A stretch of DNA of 64,000 nt from Heyndrickxia ginsengihumi (lineage in GTDB: Bacteria > Bacillota > Bacilli > Bacillales > Bacillaceae_C): the NCBI RefSeq assembly GCF_011008565.1, contig NZ_JAAIWK010000007.1, positions 51,961 through 115,960 on the forward strand. The letters are read 5' to 3'. The notes under the pieces are model-generated. The model did no database searches. It worked only from the letters and a program-made list of their open reading frames with translations, and was not told the origin of the DNA. Positions 47,616 to 57,995 of this stretch are shown here, piece after piece. The position numbers and the translations under genes were made by a program. Positions within the stretch are counted from its first letter, which is position 1, and each line of letters starts with the position of its first letter.

Positions 47616-49790
47616 ATGAGCAAAATGCGTATTTATGAATATGCAAAAGCACATAAAACATCAAGTAAAGAGATTATCACAAAACTAAAAGAAATGAATA
47701 TTGAGGTATCCAACCATATGTCAACAATCGATGGGGAAACAGTTAGTAAACTAGATTCGATTTTTAGTGATGCCGGACGTAATGAACAACATTCAAAACA
47801 AAACACTAATGAGCAAGCGAACCATTCAAATCCACAACAAACATCAAACCAACATGAGAAAAAAACAGATAAACATCAAAATCAATCTCATGGAAAGCCT
47901 GCTAATAAAAATGTTGAAGGAAAAAAACAACATTCAGGAAAAGATCATAGACCTTTTCAACAAAATAAGAAAAACAAGAGAAATAAGCATCAGTCAAAAC
48001 AACAAGCTGCTCCTGTCGTTCAAAAGAAAAAGGAATTACCAGAAAAAATTACCTTTACTGAATCATTATCGGTTGCAGAGTTAGCAAAAAAATTAAATCT
48101 TGAACCATCTGAAATCATTAAGAAGCTCTTTTTACTTGGAGTAGTGGCGACGATTAATCAAGAATTAGATAAAGATGCTATTGAATTAATTGCTTCAGAG
48201 TATGGAGTGGAAGTTGAGGAAGAAGTGTTAGTTGACACGACAGATTTAGGAATATATTTTACAGAGGATCGTGAAGAAGACCTTTCTGTTCGTCCGCCTG
48301 TTGTGACGATTATGGGACATGTTGACCATGGGAAAACAACAACTCTTGACTCTATTCGCCATACGAAAGTAACAGCTGGAGAAGCTGGCGGTATCACTCA
48401 ACATATCGGTGCGTATCAAGTCGATATTGATGGCAAGAAAATTACCTTTTTAGATACTCCAGGGCATGCGGCTTTTACAACGATGCGTGCACGTGGAGCA
48501 CAAATTACAGATATAACGATCCTAGTTGTAGCTGCTGATGATGGTGTTAAGCCGCAAACAGTAGAAGCAATCAACCACGCAAAGGCTGCGAATGTACCAA
48601 TTATTGTTGCTGTCAACAAAATTGATAAGCCAACTGCAAGCCCTGAAAAAGTGATGCAAGAATTAACAGAATATAGTTTAATTCCTGAGGATTGGGGCGG
48701 AGATACTATTTTCGTACCGATTTCTGCTAAAACGGGTCAAGGGATCGATGACCTGCTTGAAATGATTTTGCTTGTAAGTGAAGTAGAAGAATTAAAAGCA
48801 AATCCAGATCGCAGAGCCGTTGGTACAGTAATTGAGGCGCGTTTAGATAAGGGACGTGGACCAGTTGCAACTTTATTAGTACAAAATGGTACATTGCGAG
48901 TAGGTGATCCCATTGTTGTTGGACATACATTTGGTCGTGTTCGTGCGATGGTTAATGACCTTGGACGCCGTGTTAAAGAAGCGCCGCCTTCAACTCCGGT
49001 TGAGATTACTGGGCTAAACGAGGTGCCAGAAGCTGGTGATCATTTTGTCGTGTTTGAAGATGAAAAAACAGCACGTCAAATCGGAGAAGCTAGAAGTCAG
49101 CAGGCAGTTCAAGCACATCGTAACGAAACAGCTCGCGTAAGCCTTGATAATCTTTTTGAACAAATGAAACAAGGTGAAATGAAAGAATTAAATGTCATTG
49201 TTAAAGCAGATGTTCAAGGTTCAGTTGAGGCTTTAAGCGCTGCTTTACAAAAAATTGATGTCGAAGGCGTTAATATTAAAGTAATTCATACAGGCGTCGG
49301 CGCTATTAATGAGTCAGATATTTCTTTATCAGCTGCTTCGAATGCAATTGTAATTGGTTTTAACGTACGTCCTGATACAAATGCTAAAAGAGCTGCAGAG
49401 GCTGAAAAAGTAGATATTCGTTTGCATCGCATTATTTATAAGGCGATTGAAGAAATTGAAGCAGCAATGAAGGGTATGTTAGATCCAGAATTTGAAGAAA
49501 AAATTATTGGACAAATTGAAGTTCGCCAAACATTTAAAGTTTCTAAAATCGGTACAATTGCTGGTGGATATGTAACAGACGGTAAAGTTACTCGTGATAG
49601 TGGTGTTCGTATTATCCGTGATGGTGTCGTTATTTTTGAAGGCGAAATTGATACATTAAAACGTTTCAAAGATGATGTAAAAGAAGTAAATCAAGGGTAC
49701 GAATGCGGTATTACTATTAAAAATTACAATGATATTAAAGATGGTGATGTCATTGAAGCGTTTGTTATGCAAGAAGTTGAAAGAAAATGA
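47616..49790 (+). CDS. infB: Translation initiation factor IF-2
   Basis: IF-2 places initiator tRNA on the 30S subunit. The 724-residue protein has an N-terminal helix domain, a highly charged Lys/Gln/His/Asn-rich linker (about residues 50-150), then the G domain with [25 protein letters not shown] and NKIDKP, followed by the C1/C2 domains. GGGGGTGATT precedes the ATG. Its stop overlaps ylxP by 4 bases. Confidence 0.98.
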   Translation: MSKMRIYEYAKAHKTSSKEIITKLKEMNIEVSNHMSTIDGETVSKLDSIFSDAGRNEQHSKQNTNEQANHSNPQQTSNQHEKKTDKHQNQSHGKPANKNVEGKKQHSGKDHRPFQQNKKNKRNKHQSKQQAAPVVQKKKELPEKITFTESLSVAELAKKLNLEPSEIIKKLFLLGVVATINQELDKDAIELIASEYGVEVEEEVLVDTTDLGIYFTEDREEDLSVRPPVVTIMGHVDHGKTTTLDSIRHTKVTAGEAGGITQHIGAYQVDIDGKKITFLDTPGHAAFTTMRARGAQITDITILVVAADDGVKPQTVEAINHAKAANVPIIVAVNKIDKPTASPEKVMQELTEYSLIPEDWGGDTIFVPISAKTGQGIDDLLEMILLVSEVEELKANPDRRAVGTVIEARLDKGRGPVATLLVQNGTLRVGDPIVVGHTFGRVRAMVNDLGRRVKEAPPSTPVEITGLNEVPEAGDHFVVFEDEKTARQIGEARSQQAVQAHRNETARVSLDNLFEQMKQGEMKELNVIVKADVQGSVEALSAALQKIDVEGVNIKVIHTGVGAINESDISLSAASNAIVIGFNVRPDTNAKRAAEAEKVDIRLHRIIYKAIEEIEAAMKGMLDPEFEEKIIGQIEVRQTFKVSKIGTIAGGYVTDGKVTRDSGVRIIRDGVVIFEGEIDTLKRFKDDVKEVNQGYECGITIKNYNDIKDGDVIEAFVMQEVERK

Positions 49791-50065
49791 TTGTAAGCGT
49801 CCAATGTGATTTCCGCATATTTGACGCCCAATCGTTAAAAGATAAACGTGCCGTACTTCAAAGGGTTTTAACACGGCTTAAACAGAAATATAATGTAGCG
49901 GTTAGTGAAGTTGAGTATCAAGATGTTTGGCAACGAACACGAATTGAAATGGTAACCGTCGCTTCGAATCGAGTTGCTGCCGAAAAAGAGATGGAACGTA
50001 CGTTGAAATTTCTTGATTCGTTTCCTGAATGGGAACGTCTTGATACTATATATGAATGGCTGTAA
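49787..50065 (+). CDS. ylxP: YlxP (DUF503) family protein
   Basis: This 92-residue protein belongs to the DUF503/YlxP family found between infB and rbfA. It has the [20 protein letters not shown] motif. The start overlaps the infB stop (ATGA). The function is not settled; the location suggests a ribosome- or translation-related role. Confidence 0.9.
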   Translation: MIVSVQCDFRIFDAQSLKDKRAVLQRVLTRLKQKYNVAVSEVEYQDVWQRTRIEMVTVASNRVAAEKEMERTLKFLDSFPEWERLDTIYEWL

Positions 50066-50080
50066 ATGAGGTGTTGTATT

Positions 50081-50428
50081 GTGAACCTACGTTCGAATCG
50101 AGTCGCCGAGCAAATGAAGAAAGAACTAAGTGATATTATTGGCCGTAAATTAAAAGATCCGCGGATCGGTTTTGTGACAGTAACAGATGTCCAAGTAACA
50201 GGAGATTTGCAACAGGCAAAGGTATATATCACAGTTCTTGGGAATGATGAACAGAAACAAGATTCATTAGCCGGGCTTGAAAAAGCAAAAGGATTTATTC
50301 GTTCTGAAGTAGGACAGCGAATTCGTTTGCGAAAAACGCCTGAACTTATTTTCGAATTTGATGAATCCATTGATTATGGAAATCGGATTGAAACGTTAAT
50401 AAAAAAACTTCATGAAGATGAACATTAA
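50081..50428 (+). CDS. rbfA: Ribosome-binding factor A
   Basis: RbfA is a late 30S maturation factor. From GTG 50081 the protein is 115 residues, starting [20 protein letters not shown], which matches the family; the ATG at 50066 would add a Cys-rich stretch before the ribosome site. The [20 protein letters not shown] motif (KH-like fold) is present. Confidence 0.95.
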   Translation: MNLRSNRVAEQMKKELSDIIGRKLKDPRIGFVTVTDVQVTGDLQQAKVYITVLGNDEQKQDSLAGLEKAKGFIRSEVGQRIRLRKTPELIFEFDESIDYGNRIETLIKKLHEDEH

Positions 50429-50440
50429 TTAGATATTAGG

Positions 50441-50473
50441 AACTGGATGTAGCATCCAGTTTCTTTTTCTTTT
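50441..50473 (+). terminator. Rho-independent terminator after rbfA
   Basis: AACTGGATG pairs with CATCCAGTT over a three-base loop, followed by TCTTTTTCTTTT. It ends the rimP-rbfA cluster before truB. Confidence 0.9.
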
Positions 50474-50585
50474 CGCATGGTGAACAGGCGGGTTTAATCG
50501 TTGAGCGTTTAAACATATCGTGTTATTTCGCATCGCCTGTCTTTGAATTTCTTTAAGGAATTGCAAAAGGAAGTGAAGAAAAAAT

Positions 50586-51497
50586 ATGGATGGAATTATT
50601 CCATTATGGAAACCTGCAGGTCTGACTTCACATGATTGTGTGTTTAAAGTGAGAAAATTACTAAAAACAAAAAAAGTAGGTCATACTGGTACACTTGATC
50701 CTGACGTTACAGGTGTTTTACCAATATGCATTGGAAAAGCAACGAAAATAGTAGAGTATATTACGAATGCTGGAAAAGAGTATGAGGGTGAAGTTACATT
50801 AGGATATTCAACGACAACTGAAGACAGCGGCGGAGAAATGGTTCGCGAACAAAAAATAGAACACCCTATTAGTCGCAATGAAATTTTGCGAGTGCTTTCA
50901 GAGTTAACAGGGTGTATTCAACAAACACCGCCGATGTACTCAGCGGTGAAAGTGAATGGGAAACGGTTGTATGAATATGCAAGACAGGGAATTGAAGTAG
51001 AAAGACCAACGCGAGAAGTACAAATTTATTCATTAGAACTGCTAGATGATCGTGACATATATACAGGTTCAACGATATCATTCCGTTTTCGTGTCAGTTG
51101 TAGTAAAGGCACTTATATTCGTACACTTGCTGTTATGATGGGCGAAAAATTAGGATATCCAGCACATATGTCATATTTAACAAGAATAAGTGCTGGAGGA
51201 TTTACAAAGGATCAATGTGCAACTTTTGAGGATATTGAAGAGCATATGGAACATCAAACGATTACAGAGCTACTCCATCCTTTAGAAGCGGGGTTAATCC
51301 ATTTGCCGAAATGGGAAATTAATGATACATTAGCAGAGAAAGTGAAAAATGGGATGGTTTTAGAGAAAGGGAAGTGTTGGCCGGACGGTGAAGAAGTAGC
51401 GGTTATGTATCGTGAAAAAGTCATTGCAATATACAAGGTTCACCCAAGCAAGCCTTCCTTCATTAAACCTGTAAAAGTAATTCAAAATGAATTTTAA
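50586..51497 (+). CDS. truB: tRNA pseudouridine(55) synthase TruB
   Basis: TruB makes pseudouridine 55 in the T loop of tRNAs. The 303-residue protein has the catalytic motif VGHTGTLDPDVTGVLPICIG (catalytic Asp in TLDPD), the YEYARQGIEVERPTREV segment and a C-terminal PUA-like region. The terminator after rbfA and a 113-base gap separate it from the upstream cluster. Confidence 0.96.
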   Translation: MDGIIPLWKPAGLTSHDCVFKVRKLLKTKKVGHTGTLDPDVTGVLPICIGKATKIVEYITNAGKEYEGEVTLGYSTTTEDSGGEMVREQKIEHPISRNEILRVLSELTGCIQQTPPMYSAVKVNGKRLYEYARQGIEVERPTREVQIYSLELLDDRDIYTGSTISFRFRVSCSKGTYIRTLAVMMGEKLGYPAHMSYLTRISAGGFTKDQCATFEDIEEHMEHQTITELLHPLEAGLIHLPKWEINDTLAEKVKNGMVLEKGKCWPDGEEVAVMYREKVIAIYKVHPSKPSFIKPVKVIQNEF

Positions 51498-51523
51498 AAT
51501 GGAAAGAGAAAAGGTGAGAAACA

Positions 51524-52468
51524 TTGAAAGTATTAACTGTTGATCATCCACATTCATTTAAGAAGGAGGATTTTCCTCCGCTCGTAATGGCTCTAGGTTA
51601 TTTTGATGGCATTCATCTCGGGCACCAAAAAGTCATTCAAACGGCAAAACAAATTGCAGAAGAAAAGCATTTAAAAAGTGCAGTTATGACGTTTGATCCG
51701 CATCCATCTGTAGTATTAGCGAAAAATCACAAAGTGGTTGAATTAATTACTCCGTTGCATGAAAAAATTAAATTAATTGAAAGCATGGGAATTGATTATT
51801 TATTTGTTGTCCACTTTACAACAGATTTTGCTTCTTTGCTCCCGCAGCAGTTTGTAGACCAATATATAGTTGGACTAGGAGTAAAGCATGTTGTTGCTGG
51901 TTTTGATTATACATATGGAAAATTCGGTAAAGGAAATATGAATAATATAGAAGAATTTGCAAATGGGCGATTCGACATTACTGTTGTTGACAAATTGACC
52001 CTTCAAAATCGCGATGACAAAGTTAGTTCTACTTTAATTCGTAAGTGTATTAAGGAAGGGCGTGTTCGTGATTTAAAAGATTTACTGGGCCGTTATTACG
52101 AAATTTCCGGTATCGTTGTACATGGTGAAAAAAGGGGACGGGAGCTTGGTTTTCCAACTGCAAATATAGAATTGAGTGATCCCTATATTTTACCGCCAAA
52201 TGGTGTGTACATTGTAAGGATGTATGTTCGTAATCAATGGCATAATGGCTTATGTAGTGTTGGCTACAATCCAACCTTTAAAAATCCAGATGAATACGTA
52301 CAAACAACAGAGGTATATCTTTTAGACTTTTCCGATTGGATTTATGACGAACATGTCATTGTGGAGTGGCATGATAGAATACGGGATGAAAAGAAATTTA
52401 ATAGCGTAGAAGATCTTATTACAGAAATGAAGCACGATGAACAAGTGGCACGAAACTATTTTAAATAA
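51524..52468 (+). CDS. ribF: Bifunctional riboflavin kinase/FAD synthetase
   Basis: This enzyme converts riboflavin to FMN and then FAD. The N-terminal adenylyltransferase domain has LGYFDGIHLGHQKVI (HxGH-type motif) and the C-terminal kinase domain (after about residue 185) has RGRELGFPTANIEL. The 314-residue length is normal. It starts at TTG 51524 behind AAAGGTGAG and follows truB by 26 bases. The B. subtilis homologue is called RibC. Confidence 0.95.
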   Translation: MKVLTVDHPHSFKKEDFPPLVMALGYFDGIHLGHQKVIQTAKQIAEEKHLKSAVMTFDPHPSVVLAKNHKVVELITPLHEKIKLIESMGIDYLFVVHFTTDFASLLPQQFVDQYIVGLGVKHVVAGFDYTYGKFGKGNMNNIEEFANGRFDITVVDKLTLQNRDDKVSSTLIRKCIKEGRVRDLKDLLGRYYEISGIVVHGEKRGRELGFPTANIELSDPYILPPNGVYIVRMYVRNQWHNGLCSVGYNPTFKNPDEYVQTTEVYLLDFSDWIYDEHVIVEWHDRIRDEKKFNSVEDLITEMKHDEQVARNYFK

Positions 52469-52483
52469 AAGTCTAACAAAAAC

Positions 52484-52512
52484 TTGTGTTTTATTATAAA
52501 AAGTAGTATCCT
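52484..52512 (+). promoter_or_regulatory. Candidate rpsO promoter
   Basis: TTGTGT at 52484-52489 and TATCCT at 52507-52512 are 17 bases apart, upstream of the rpsO leader. An alternative -10 TATACA lies at 52513-52518. Confidence 0.4.
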
Positions 52513-52528
52513 TATACAGTAATATGAA

Positions 52529-52575
52529 CCTATGCTTGGCATAGCGACTCACCGACGTGTGCTCAGCAATAGGGG
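52529..52575 (+). ncRNA. Probable S15 (rpsO) leader RNA
   Basis: A hairpin CTATGC-TTG-GCATAG (52530-52544) is followed by a second with GTG/CAC core (52546-52564), and CCTAT (52529-52533) can instead pair with ATAGG (52569-52573), closing a junction. Mutually exclusive pairings and a three-way junction are known features of S15-binding rpsO leaders in Bacillales. Assignment rests on hand folding and on position before rpsO. Confidence 0.6.
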
Positions 52576-52600
52576 ATTAAAAAATTTGGAGGTGAATAGG

Positions 52601-52870
52601 ATGGCGATTTCACAAGAACGTAAAAACGAAATCATCAACCAATTTAAAGTTCATGAGAACGACACTGGTTCTCCAGAAGTACAAATTGCTGTACTTACTG
52701 AAGAAATTAACAAACTAAATGATCATTTACGTGTTCATAAAAAAGATCATCATTCACGTCGTGGTCTAATGAAAATGGTAGGTAGACGTCGTAATTTGTT
52801 AACTTACCTACGTAATAAAGATGTACAACGTTATCGTGAATTAATCAATCGTCTTGGATTACGTCGTTAA
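52601..52870 (+). CDS. rpsO: 30S ribosomal protein S15
   Basis: S15 binds 16S rRNA in early 30S assembly. The 89-residue protein contains [20 protein letters not shown] and [19 protein letters not shown]. The ATG at 52601 follows TTTGGAGGTG; an open frame before it overlaps the structured leader and is not coding. It is followed by a strong terminator. Confidence 0.98.
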   Translation: MAISQERKNEIINQFKVHENDTGSPEVQIAVLTEEINKLNDHLRVHKKDHHSRRGLMKMVGRRRNLLTYLRNKDVQRYRELINRLGLRR

Positions 52871-52882
52871 TGTAATCATGTG

Positions 52883-52909
52883 AAAAAGCGGGATTTTTCC
52901 CGCTTTTTT
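52883..52909 (+). terminator. Rho-independent terminator after rpsO
   Basis: AAAAGCGGGA pairs with TCCCGCTTTT over a TTTT loop, followed by T. The next 360 bases to pnp are AT-rich; I see no gene, repeat or convincing promoter there. Confidence 0.95.
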
Positions 52910-53270
52910 GTAATGTTTTTACTTTTAAAAAGGAAAAATGTCTCTCATCATTTACACCTCAAAGTATTCAATCATTATGATCTCTTTTGATGGCTATACA
53001 TTTGTAAGACGTTATTATATGCGAATCACTTTTAAATAGCTGAACGATGTATATATATTTTCATTTTACCAAACATTAAAATAAACTTGGTGAAGTGCTT
53101 CAATAGCATTTGTTCTTCTTATCTAAAATCATTCGTTTTATACATAATTGCATAAGAAAAAATGCTTTCTATATAACCAGTGATTATTTGTGTAATTCTT
53201 AATATTCTATGCTAATTTTAATGAATATATGAGTACTACTGCTAGAAAATGAAAGGGGATAATTTTATAT

Positions 53271-55385
53271 ATGGCACAAGACAAACATATATATACGATG
53301 GAATGGGCTGGTCGTCCATTAACTGTTGAAGTTGGACAATTAGCTAAACAAGCAAATGGCGCAGCGCTTATCAGATATGGAGAAACTGCCATTTTGAGTA
53401 CTGCTGCTGCTTCAAAAGAACCGAAAAATGTAGATTTCTTCCCATTAACAGTAAATTATGAAGAACGTTTATATGCAGTCGGTAAAATCCCAGGTGGATT
53501 TATTAAGCGGGAAGGTCGTCCAAGTGAAAAAGCAATTCTTTCAAGCCGATTAATTGACCGACCAATCCGTCCATTATTTGCTGAAGGCTTCCGTAATGAA
53601 GTTCAAGTTGTCAGCATGGTTATGAGTGTTGATCAAGATAATAGTCCTGAAATGGCTGCAATGTTCGGTTCATCATTGGCGCTTTCAGTTTCTGATATTC
53701 CGTTTGAGGGCCCTATTGCGGGTGTCATTGTTGGAAGAGTGGATGGAGAATTTCTCATTAACCCAACGATTGAACAAATGGAAAAAAGTGATATTCATTT
53801 AACAGTTGCAGGTACGAAAGATGCGATCAACATGGTTGAAGCGGGAGCAAAAGAAGTTCCTGAAGAAGTCATGCTTGAAGCAATTATGTTTGGACACGAA
53901 GAAATCAAGCGTCTAATTGCTTTCCAAGAAAAGATTGTTGCTGAAGTTGGAAAAGAAAAAATGCAAGTGGAACTGTTTGAATTGGACCAAGATTTAGCTA
54001 CAAAAGTCCGTTCACTATGTGAAGAGGATATGATTAAAGCAATTCAAGTCCATGAAAAACATGCACGTGATGAAGCAATAAAAGCCGTTAATAATAACAT
54101 TATTCAGCAATTTGAGGAACAAGAAGCTGATGAAGATACAATCAAACAAATAAAACAAATTTTGCACGATATTGAAAAAACAGAAGTGCGAAAATTAATT
54201 ACAGTTGATAAAGTCCGTCCAGATGGCCGTAAAATCGATGAAATAAGACCGTTATCTTCTGAAGTAGGGATTTTGCCAAGAACACATGGGTCAGGTTTAT
54301 TTACACGGGGACAAACTCAAGCTTTAAGCATTTGTACACTTGGAGCATTAGGAGATGTTCAAATTCTTGATGGACTTGGCATTGAAGAATCAAAACGCTT
54401 TATGCATCATTATAATTTCCCGCCATTTAGTGTTGGGGAAACTGGACCGATGAGAGGACCAGGGCGTCGTGAAATTGGCCATGGTGCATTAGGTGAACGC
54501 GCACTTGAACCAGTCATTCCTGATGAAAAAGCATTTCCATATACGATCCGTCTCGTTTCAGAAGTATTAGAATCAAACGGTTCAACATCACAAGCAAGTA
54601 TTTGTGCAAGTACTTTAGCGATGATGGATGCGGGTATTCCAATTAAAGCACCTGTAGCGGGAATTGCAATGGGGCTTGTGAAATCGGGTGAGCATTACAC
54701 GATTCTAACCGATATTCAAGGAATGGAAGATCATCTTGGTGATATGGACTTTAAAGTTGCTGGTACAGCCGCAGGCGTAACAGCATTACAAATGGATATT
54801 AAAATTGCAGGACTTTCCCGTCAAATTTTAGAAGAAGCATTGCAACAAGCGAAAAAAGGTCGCATGCAAATTTTAAATCATATGATGTCCACGATTTCTG
54901 AATCGCGTAACCACCTATCTGTTCATGCGCCAAAAATTTTAACGATGAGCATTAGCCCAGATAAAATTAGAGATGTCATTGGGCCAAGCGGTAAACAAAT
55001 TAATAAAATCATTGATGAAACTGGCGTGAAGATCGATATTGAACAAGATGGTACCATTTTTATTTCTTCCACTAATGAAGAAAATAATCTAAAAGCGAAG
55101 AAAATCATTGAAGACATCGTTCGCGAAGTGGAAGTTGGACAAATTTACTTAGGTAAAGTAAAAAGAATCGAGAAATTCGGGGCTTTTGTTGAAATCTTTA
55201 ACGGAAAAGATGGTTTAGTTCATATATCAGAGCTTTCAGATGAACGGGTTCGCAAAGTAGAAGATGTCCTAAAAATAGGCGATGAGATTCTTGTTAAAGT
55301 AACAGAAATTGATAGCCACGGACGCGTAAACTTGTCTCGAAAAGCTGTGTTAAAAGAACAGAATGACCAAAAAGAAAAACAATGA
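53271..55385 (+). CDS. pnp: Polyribonucleotide nucleotidyltransferase (PNPase)
   Basis: PNPase is a 3'-5' phosphorolytic exoribonuclease acting in mRNA decay and competence. The 704-residue protein has two RNase PH domains ([21 protein letters not shown] early; [22 protein letters not shown] and [23 protein letters not shown] later), then a KH domain ([20 protein letters not shown]) and a C-terminal S1 domain ([20 protein letters not shown]). The ATG follows AAAGGGG. Confidence 0.98.
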   Translation: MAQDKHIYTMEWAGRPLTVEVGQLAKQANGAALIRYGETAILSTAAASKEPKNVDFFPLTVNYEERLYAVGKIPGGFIKREGRPSEKAILSSRLIDRPIRPLFAEGFRNEVQVVSMVMSVDQDNSPEMAAMFGSSLALSVSDIPFEGPIAGVIVGRVDGEFLINPTIEQMEKSDIHLTVAGTKDAINMVEAGAKEVPEEVMLEAIMFGHEEIKRLIAFQEKIVAEVGKEKMQVELFELDQDLATKVRSLCEEDMIKAIQVHEKHARDEAIKAVNNNIIQQFEEQEADEDTIKQIKQILHDIEKTEVRKLITVDKVRPDGRKIDEIRPLSSEVGILPRTHGSGLFTRGQTQALSICTLGALGDVQILDGLGIEESKRFMHHYNFPPFSVGETGPMRGPGRREIGHGALGERALEPVIPDEKAFPYTIRLVSEVLESNGSTSQASICASTLAMMDAGIPIKAPVAGIAMGLVKSGEHYTILTDIQGMEDHLGDMDFKVAGTAAGVTALQMDIKIAGLSRQILEEALQQAKKGRMQILNHMMSTISESRNHLSVHAPKILTMSISPDKIRDVIGPSGKQINKIIDETGVKIDIEQDGTIFISSTNEENNLKAKKIIEDIVREVEVGQIYLGKVKRIEKFGAFVEIFNGKDGLVHISELSDERVRKVEDVLKIGDEILVKVTEIDSHGRVNLSRKAVLKEQNDQKEKQ

Positions 55386-55394
55386 TTTATTTCT

Positions 55395-55421
55395 AAAAGT
55401 CAGGGATACCTGACTTTTTTT
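55395..55421 (+). terminator. Rho-independent terminator after pnp
   Basis: AAAAGTCAGG pairs with CCTGACTTTT over a GATA loop, followed by T. Confidence 0.93.
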
Positions 55422-55496
55422 ATGGCAAAATAACGGTATAAAATCGTTCTATCTTGTCCTCCTTTTTCATATTTTTTAGAAGAAGGGGGAACATAA

Positions 55497-56489
55497 ATGA
55501 AAAATGCAAAACACTTGATTGTTATAGGCATGGTTGTTATCCTAGCAATATTGCTTGTTTTAAATCCGATAACAATTCCATATATTCATGCATTAAAAAA
55601 TGCCCCTTACATATCAGTTGGACAACATAATAGTTTGTATTCAAAGATAGAAAAAGAGGCAAAAAATTATACTGTACGTGCACAAAATGCAAAAATTGAT
55701 CCAGTTTGGAAAGCAATCCCTGGATATAATGGCGTTAAAGTTGATGTAAATGCATCATATAAAAAGATGAAAAAAGATGGGCATTATAATGTGCATAAAT
55801 TAGTTTTTAAGCAAGTTTCTCCAACTGTACATTTAAAAGATTTACCTGCAGCGCCCATTTATCGCGGAAATCCGAATAAGCCAATGGTTAGTTTATTAAT
55901 TAATGTCGCATGGGGAAATGAGTATTTGCCTGATATGCTAAAGGTATTGAAAAAATATAATGTTCATGCAACTTTTTTCCTTGAAGGGCGCTGGGCAAAA
56001 GAGAACCCTGATCTTGCAAAATTAATAGCGGATAGCGGAAACGAAATTGGAAACCATTCCTATACACATCCTGACATGAAAATATTAAGTAGAAAAGCTA
56101 TCCAGGAGCAACTGAAAAGTACGAATGAAGTGATTGAAGCAATTACAAAACAAAAGGTAAAATGGTTTGCCCCTCCAAGTGGGAGTTATCGCGATGATGT
56201 TGTTAAAATCGCACAATCAATGAAAATGGGAACTGTGATGTGGACAGTTGATACAGTTGATTGGCAAAAACCATCTCCAAAAACAATTGTACAAAGAGTT
56301 AACAGCAAAGTGGAGCCGGGATCATTAATTTTAATGCATCCAACCAAGTCGACTGCAAAGGCATTGGAGCCGATGATTAAAGCAATCATGAAGAAACAAT
56401 TAAGAATCGGAACACTGTCAAAATTGGTTGATGAAGAAAGAATTATTAAAAATGATAAAAAAATTGTAAAAGGAAAAAATCAACATTAG
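55497..56489 (+). CDS. ylxY: YlxY-type sporulation polysaccharide deacetylase-like protein
   Basis: This 330-residue protein has an N-terminal signal anchor (about residues 5-28) and a C-terminal NodB-like (carbohydrate esterase 4) domain. Motif 2 NHSYTHPDM, a weak motif 3 (APPSGSYRDD), motif 4 (VDTVDWQKP) and motif 5 (LILMHPT) are visible. The usual motif 1 with the catalytic and metal-binding Asp pair (TFDDG) is replaced by INVAWGNE. As I recall, YlxY proteins in general share this change, so activity is doubtful. It occupies the same place after pnp as in B. subtilis. Confidence 0.88.
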   Translation: MKNAKHLIVIGMVVILAILLVLNPITIPYIHALKNAPYISVGQHNSLYSKIEKEAKNYTVRAQNAKIDPVWKAIPGYNGVKVDVNASYKKMKKDGHYNVHKLVFKQVSPTVHLKDLPAAPIYRGNPNKPMVSLLINVAWGNEYLPDMLKVLKKYNVHATFFLEGRWAKENPDLAKLIADSGNEIGNHSYTHPDMKILSRKAIQEQLKSTNEVIEAITKQKVKWFAPPSGSYRDDVVKIAQSMKMGTVMWTVDTVDWQKPSPKTIVQRVNSKVEPGSLILMHPTKSTAKALEPMIKAIMKKQLRIGTLSKLVDEERIIKNDKKIVKGKNQH

Positions 56490-56506
56490 AACTGAAAATA
56501 TAAAAA

Positions 56507-56634
56507 AGCTTTGTTATATACCTCTGTTACTTTCCTTTCGTTTTTAGAGGATCTGACGGTAAGGATCATGGAGGAAATGTAACAGAGAGGAACTAGACAC
56601 TCGATCTACATTATCAGTATTGTTTAACAAAGCT
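56507..56634. repeat. 128-bp nested inverted-repeat element (structured RNA or MITE)
   Basis: Outer arms AGCTTTGTTA (56507-56516) and TAACAAAGCT (56625-56634) are perfect inverted repeats. Nested inside, CTCTGTTAC (56522-56530) pairs with GTAACAGAG (56579-56587) and TTTCC (56531-56535) with GGAAA (56573-56577), with a single bulged T. The element lies between ylxY and the M16 protease gene and matches no riboswitch I recognise. The outer repeats also look like terminal repeats of a small mobile element. Confidence 0.75.
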
Positions 56635-56675
56635 AATGAAAAAATGCGTTTTACATGTACTAGGAGGAACGATGA

Positions 56676-57917
56676 ATGGTCCAAAAATATACTTGTAGCA
56701 ATGGTCTTAGAATTGTACTTGAAAACATCCCAACAGTCCGATCAGTGGCAATTGGGATATGGATTGGTACTGGTTCAAGAGATGAAAATGAAAAAAATAA
56801 CGGAATTTCCCATTTTTTAGAACATATGTTTTTTAAAGGAACGAAAACACGGAGTGCAAAAGACATTGCGGAAACGTTTGACGCGATTGGCGGTCAAGTG
56901 AATGCGTTCACTTCTAAAGAATATACTTGTTATTATGCAAAAGTATTAGATACTCACGCACCGATTGCATTGAATGTTTTAGCTGACATGTTTTTCAATT
57001 CCACATTTGCAGAAGAGGAAATGAGCCGGGAAAAAAATGTTGTTTATGAAGAAATTAAAATGTACGAAGATACACCGGATGATATTGTTCATGATCTGTT
57101 AGGAAAAGCTATTTATGAAAATCATCCACTTGGATACCCTATTTTAGGTACTGAAGAAACATTAGATTCTTTTACAAGTGAAGAGCTGCATGCATATGTA
57201 AATAAAATGTATACTCCTGATAGAGTAGTCATTTCGGTTGCAGGAAATGTCAATGAATCTTTTATAAAAGATATAGAAGAATTATTTGGTTCTTATGAAG
57301 GCGGTAAAGTAGAAAGAAATCTAGAAGATATATCTTTTCATGCAAATCAATTAGTTCGCAAAAAAGATACTGAGCAAGCCCATCTTTGCATCGGGTATGA
57401 AGGATTGCCGATTGGTAGTAAAAATATGTATGATCTTATTGTATTAAACAATATATTGGGTGGAAGCATGTCATCACGGCTGTTTCAAAATGTTCGGGAA
57501 CAAAAAGGACTGGCCTATTCGGTTTATTCCTATCATACATCCTATCAAGATAATGGCATTTTAACGATATATGGTGGAACAGGAGCACCCCAACTAAATG
57601 CTTTATTTGATACAATTCAAGAAACGTTGCAAACATTAAAAGAAAAAGGTGTAACGGAAAAAGAAGTTAACAATTGTAAAGAACAATTAAAAGGAAGCTT
57701 AATGTTAAGTTTAGAAAGTACAAATAGCCGTATGAGCCGAAATGGAAAAAATGAATTGCTGCTTAAAAGACATCGAACTTTGGATGAAGTCGTTGAACAA
57801 ATTGATGATGTAACTGTGCAAAAGGTTAACGATACAGCTGCAAGAATTTTTTCAAATCAATACGCTGTGTCAATCATTAGTCCTGATGGAGAGCTCCCTC
57901 AAAGTTTTCAAAAATAA
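56676..57917 (+). CDS. mlpA: M16-family zinc protease (MlpA/YmxG)
   Basis: This 413-residue protein is an insulinase-family (M16) processing peptidase. The inverted zinc motif HFLEH (His46, Glu49, His50) and the downstream NVVYEEIKMYEDTP glutamate are intact. It matches the gene (mlpA/ymxG) that lies between ylxY and ymxH in B. subtilis, where it is implicated in controlling extracellular protease production. AGGAGG precedes the start; an ATG at 56672 is in another frame. Confidence 0.93.
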   Translation: MVQKYTCSNGLRIVLENIPTVRSVAIGIWIGTGSRDENEKNNGISHFLEHMFFKGTKTRSAKDIAETFDAIGGQVNAFTSKEYTCYYAKVLDTHAPIALNVLADMFFNSTFAEEEMSREKNVVYEEIKMYEDTPDDIVHDLLGKAIYENHPLGYPILGTEETLDSFTSEELHAYVNKMYTPDRVVISVAGNVNESFIKDIEELFGSYEGGKVERNLEDISFHANQLVRKKDTEQAHLCIGYEGLPIGSKNMYDLIVLNNILGGSMSSRLFQNVREQKGLAYSVYSYHTSYQDNGILTIYGGTGAPQLNALFDTIQETLQTLKEKGVTEKEVNNCKEQLKGSLMLSLESTNSRMSRNGKNELLLKRHRTLDEVVEQIDDVTVQKVNDTAARIFSNQYAVSIISPDGELPQSFQK

Positions 57918-57995
57918 AGATAGGCATATCCCTTCTTTTTAGCTAGTAAACTAAAGTAGCTCTAATTTTTTTAGCAACTAAGAGGGGAGATTATT

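Noticed and set aside
47767..48084. 105-codon plus-strand frame inside infB
   Set aside because: It is an alternate frame of the low-complexity Lys/Gln/Asn linker of IF-2 and has no ribosome site.
56620..56820. 66-codon frame overlapping the start of mlpA
   Set aside because: It shares bases with the conserved M16 protease start in another frame and with the right arm of the inverted-repeat element.
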